Source of the DNA: Tetrahymena elliotti 4EA
Lineage: Eukaryota; Ciliophora; Oligohymenophorea; Hymenostomatida; Tetrahymenidae
Length of the DNA: 64,000 bases
Assembly (NCBI GenBank): GCA_000231825.2
Contig: JH720301.1
Location: 982,874 to 1,046,873 of the forward strand
Direction: 5' to 3'
This document shows, one piece after another, positions 61,101 through 64,000 of this stretch; positions within the stretch are counted from its first letter, which is position 1, and each line of letters begins with the position of its first letter. A program made the position numbers and the translations under genes. Below the pieces are notes generated by a model that was given only the letters and a program-made list of their open reading frames with translations, had not been told where the DNA came from and did no database searches.

Positions 61101-62310
61101 TTTTAATGTAATGCTAAAATATTTTAGTTCGATTGGATATAAGCTTTCCTTTAGAATAATAAGCAGATAAGCAATTAAAGATTAAATCTAAATAAAAGAT
61201 GACTGGTAATTAAATCTGTAAAAGAATATTTAAGAAATTAGAACGATAATCTTCTTCTCTATGATTTTGAAATGAAATTTAAAAAGGAATATACACTATT
61301 TACCATAATATTGAAATAAAAAGGAAAATCTCCCAAATCAATTTATTTAAAGATGAAGGCTCTATTACTCCTGATTTAAAAATTTAAATAAATCGCCTTA
61401 ATTTATCTCTTTTTTGTAAAAAATGGTTGAATTTTTGTGAGTAGATATACATCTTTTAATCCCAGAAAGTATATGCTGATTTTTTATTCTAAATAATATC
61501 ATTCATTTAGAAATATTAAAAATCAGAAGCTTAATCTTTAAGTAATTTAAACTGGTTTTTTTTCATTTGCTAAAATTTAAGCACTTAGCTATATTTTTTG
61601 ATTTATATTATGAATTGTTTTATTTTTGTTATAATTATTAGTGGTTTATTTTTCCACACCCCTACGAATCCTCCAGAATCCCTTTCTAGTTCAGTTTCTT
61701 CACATTTTTTAAAAGTTGAAGCATTTATGCTATTGCTTTGTTGCAATGTAATTGGGCTATCAGCTTAAGGTAAATTAGATGAATAAATAAATTCATTCTT
61801 ATTAATATTTTCATTTTAGGATGAAAATTTAATTTTGATTGCCTCATTAATTTCATTTTAGTTCAAATGTGAGTGATCGGTTTGAGAAATTATAGTTTTA
61901 TCTTCTTAAAAATCATTCTATTTATTTTTCTCCACTTTTTTAAATGACTAATTAAAACTCATATTGGGAGATATTGATGCATCATTATTAAAAACCTATG
62001 AATTATTACTTTCATCTTATTTTTGATGTTTACTAAAAACTTTACTATCAAAAGTTTTACCAATTTCATCTTAATATGCTACAAAAGACTCAGCATCATA
62101 ATCGTTATCAAAATGTTCTTCTAATACACTATTTTATCTCTTAGTAGAATTTTTATTAGTTTTTGTAAGCTAATAAATAGTATCATCTTGCTTATATTGC
62201 ATTTAATAGATATCTTCTTAATCATTATTACACTACTAAAAATTGCTTCGCATATTTTCAGCTCCACTTCTTAGTGAGCCATGCTTAAATTAAACTGGTT
62301 TTATAAACAT
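58155..62310 (-). CDS. Voltage-gated-type K+ channel with CNBD and zinc knuckle
   Basis: Five minus-strand exons (introns 61024-61097, 60608-60729, 59741-59794, 59088-59177) give 1271 residues, all in phase. Residues 1-300 are a soluble Gln/Asn-rich leader. Six membrane helices follow: S1 near 324 (LIWEIFLFISILWQIVYIPF), S2 near 365 (LPVIFYLDLIFNCLSAYY), S4 with KLFRFKSILR, and S5 with FYVLFIAHCCGCFFFLIAV. The pore (about 520) carries the K+ filter TLGYGDYVP. A C-linker leads to a cyclic-nucleotide-binding-type domain around 640-760 (YFILKGEVQLYLEMNGKKR, FGEQPFF). In it, the phosphate-binding Arg position appears as Ser (SAASV for R-x-A-S/T-V), so ligand binding is doubtful. A CCHC zinc knuckle (CFSCGQFQHLIKDC) begins at the fourth intron, followed by a long Gln/Ser/Asn tail. 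It resembles EAG/HCN-like channels, of which ciliates have many. The role is probably membrane potential and swimming control. Confidence 0.93.
59690..59740 (-). other. CCHC zinc knuckle encoded at exon start
   Basis: Within the K+ channel gene, the exon beginning at 59740 (minus) opens with GFKCFSCGQFQHLIKDC. This fits C-x2-C-x4-H-x4-C exactly, about residues 774-790. Zinc knuckles typically bind single-stranded RNA or proteins. The position right after an intron suggests that the module was gained as an exon. Confidence 0.75.
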
Positions 62311-62904
62311 TTATAAAAATAAATCTTTATATATACTAATCAATCTATTAACTCTACTTATTAATTTTGATTAATTATATTTATTTTTTAGATGTGGTAA
62401 ACAATAAACTAAAAATATAAACTAATTTTATTAAGCTTTATTATTTAAGCTATTCTAAAATAAAATATATATATAAATCAAAGCAAATATTATTTTTTTA
62501 ATATTTTTTACATATTTTTTTATATAAATTTAAATCCTGAAATTTGAATAAAATTTCTTCATTTGAAATAAAGGAATACTTTTTTTAATCAGAGGAGAAT
62601 TATTAACAGTTTAATTAAACATTTTTTTTAAGCTTTTTGTAATTAAATTGTAGTGTGCACCCAGTTTATAAATAAAAAATTACAAGAAAACAAAAAGAGC
62701 CTTTGTAAAAATTGTTTTTTTAGGTTAAAAATTTTAATAAATTTTTCACAAAAATAAATGAACTGCTTAAAGTAAGAATAAAATAAACAAAATAATGTCA
62801 CTTTCAAAATATTTTTTATATTAATATTTTTGATATTGTATCAAAAAATTTTGAGATATTAAAAAAAGTTAATTTCTTCAATTATAAATTTATCACAGAC
62901 ACAT
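62311..62904. other. Spacer between tandem K+ channel genes
   Basis: Contains the 5' flank of the downstream K+ channel gene and the 3' flank of its tandem paralogue, both on the minus strand. A/T-rich, with no other feature. Confidence 0.55.
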
Positions 62905-63480
62905 TCAATTATTTTTTGAATTATAAGTTTTACTTCTATATCTGGTTCTTTAAGAATTTTGAGATTATAATTTTTGATTACCTTTTGTTTACAGAATAGA
63001 TAATCTGAGTTGTTTAATTTTTTCTTATTTAATTTTTGAGCTATCTATTCTTTAAAGGAACTTAAATTTTTTCTAATAAATATTGTAATTTTCTATTACA
63101 TTTTTAGAGTTATTATGAGGAAAGAATATACAAAAAGTATTCATTTTTTCAAAGCTATTTAATTCTAAGCTAGACCACTTATAAAATTAAACATTTGAAT
63201 TTAAGTAAATATTTTAAAAATTAATAGGGTTTGATATCTAACTCAGCATGTTAGCTACTTTTTATTAAGACTCTTATATTTTATCTTTTTATTTTATTTT
63301 TTCATTTTAAAACTAATTTTATTATTTATTTTTTTAGCTTAAAGAAGTTATGCTTGACATTTTTCTGTAGTTTTACATTTATTAAGAATCACTTTTCAAT
63401 TAACTTTCATTTTAAATGTTTTTATTTATTTATTCAAGCTATGATTAATGCTAAATGATGTTGTTACTTAGACTATTATT
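62905..63480. repeat. Diverged copy of 58155-58740 (tandem gene duplication)
   Basis: The DNA at 62905-63480 aligns visibly with 58155-58740 (for example ATTCATTTTTTCAAAG followed by TATTTAAT in both). The similarity also resumes at about 63560-63960 against 59180-59560. The two blocks mark a direct duplication with a period of about 4.7 kb, interrupted by an indel. Confidence 0.75.
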
Positions 63481-64000
63481 TGCAGATACACCATTTGAAT
63501 TCTACCCAAAAACAAATGTTGAGTTATTTTAGCTTTGTTGAGATAATAATTAATCAAATAACTTCTCAACAAATACTACTTATTTAGAGGAAGAAGCTCC
63601 TATAAAAATCAAAGAATCAGACCTTCCTATCTAAGAATTTTATGTTTTTTTCACAATTCTCTGTTATTATTGTTGTATTGCATATTAAGATAATTGTCTA
63701 GTTGATGATATAGACATTTAAGGTTTATTTGGAGTATTACTCTCGATAACAATATTTTCATTAGTTTATTCATTATTTATTTTTGGATAGAGTACTTATA
63801 GTGATTTTTGAGAGGAAAAAGTCTTTTATTTAGAATCTTTATCACTTTATTTTTATTCCAATACTAATTCTTAGTTTTTAAGTATTTGTAAAAGCTCATT
63901 CAAATTTTCATAGAGGTTTTTTTCAATCAAAAAGTTTATAACTTCTTCTTATACTTATTTTTGAATCTAAGTAGTCTTATCATGTTTGAATGTCTTTTTT
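62905..64000 (-). CDS. Partial tandem paralogue of the K+ channel (3' end only)
   Basis: The minus strand codes for a tail closely related to that of the gene at 58155-62310. The last 110 or so residues align nearly end to end: WSSLELNSFEKMNTFCIFF against WSSLGLNNFEKMNSFSIFF, then QEKIKQLRLSIL against KEKIKQLRLSIF, both ending in KNN or similar before TGA. Further in, GRSDSLIF-like and Gln/Ser/Asn-rich parts also match. Around 63550-63600 the paralogue lacks the intron and about 100 codons found in the first gene. The 5' part, including any membrane domain, lies outside the window, so I cannot say whether it is a complete channel or a pseudogene. I see no TGA in the final 600 bases up to the stop. 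Confidence 0.75.

Overview
The window reads as part of a macronuclear chromosome of an oligohymenophorean ciliate, most like Tetrahymena. It is extremely A+T rich. Its genes make sense only if TAA and TAG mean glutamine and TGA is the sole stop (ciliate nuclear code). In-frame TAA/TAG lie inside unmistakable conserved domains (Polo-like kinase, AAA protease, IP3 receptor, K+ channel), and every confident gene ends in TGA. Introns are short (mostly 50-120 nt), very A/T rich and bounded by GT...AG. I rebuilt the gene models by hand in this code; standard-code reading breaks nearly all of them into fragments.

Layout. 1-12.5 kb: two intronless paralogues encoding asparagine/glutamine-rich proteins (1255-2499 and 10955-12532), separated by a gene-poor stretch with two weaker open frames (3210-3593 minus, 8384-9061 plus) and a possible small RNA near 10.33 kb. 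15.2-16.1 kb: a minus-strand gene with a duplicated Cys-containing motif. 17.7-20.7 kb: a mitochondrial FtsH/YME1-type AAA metalloprotease. 21.06 kb: a minus-strand tRNA-Leu(AAG) with a Pol III terminator. 21.3-22.7 kb: a coiled-coil gene whose last coding segment is duplicated just downstream. 23.8-26.1 kb: a PH-transmembrane-START protein. 26.9-28.5 kb: a membrane protein with a long soluble tail. 29.2-33.4 kb: a 1177-residue protein with two p25-alpha/TPPP-like modules, each followed by a helical module. 33.8-34.6 kb: a small coiled-coil gene.

36.5-41.1 kb: a nine-exon Polo-like kinase with two polo boxes. 42.2-44.8 kb: a coiled-coil/RCC1-repeat protein. 46.2-57.7 kb: a giant inositol-trisphosphate-receptor-type Ca2+ channel. 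58.2-62.3 kb (minus): a 1271-residue K+ channel with a cyclic-nucleotide-binding-type domain and a zinc knuckle. 62.9-64.0 kb (minus): the 3' part of a tandem paralogue of that channel, cut by the window edge.

The genes form no operon. Several fit ciliate cell biology: Ca2+ release (IP3 receptor), membrane potential (K+ channels), lipid handling (PH-START), cytoskeleton (TPPP-like, RCC1, Polo kinase) and mitochondrial quality control (YME1). The most interesting points are the loss of the phosphopeptide pincer residues in the polo box, a divergent pore signature in the IP3 receptor, a zinc knuckle attached to a K+ channel, the twofold internal duplication of the TPPP-like protein, and the duplicated terminal coding segment at 22.6-22.8 kb.
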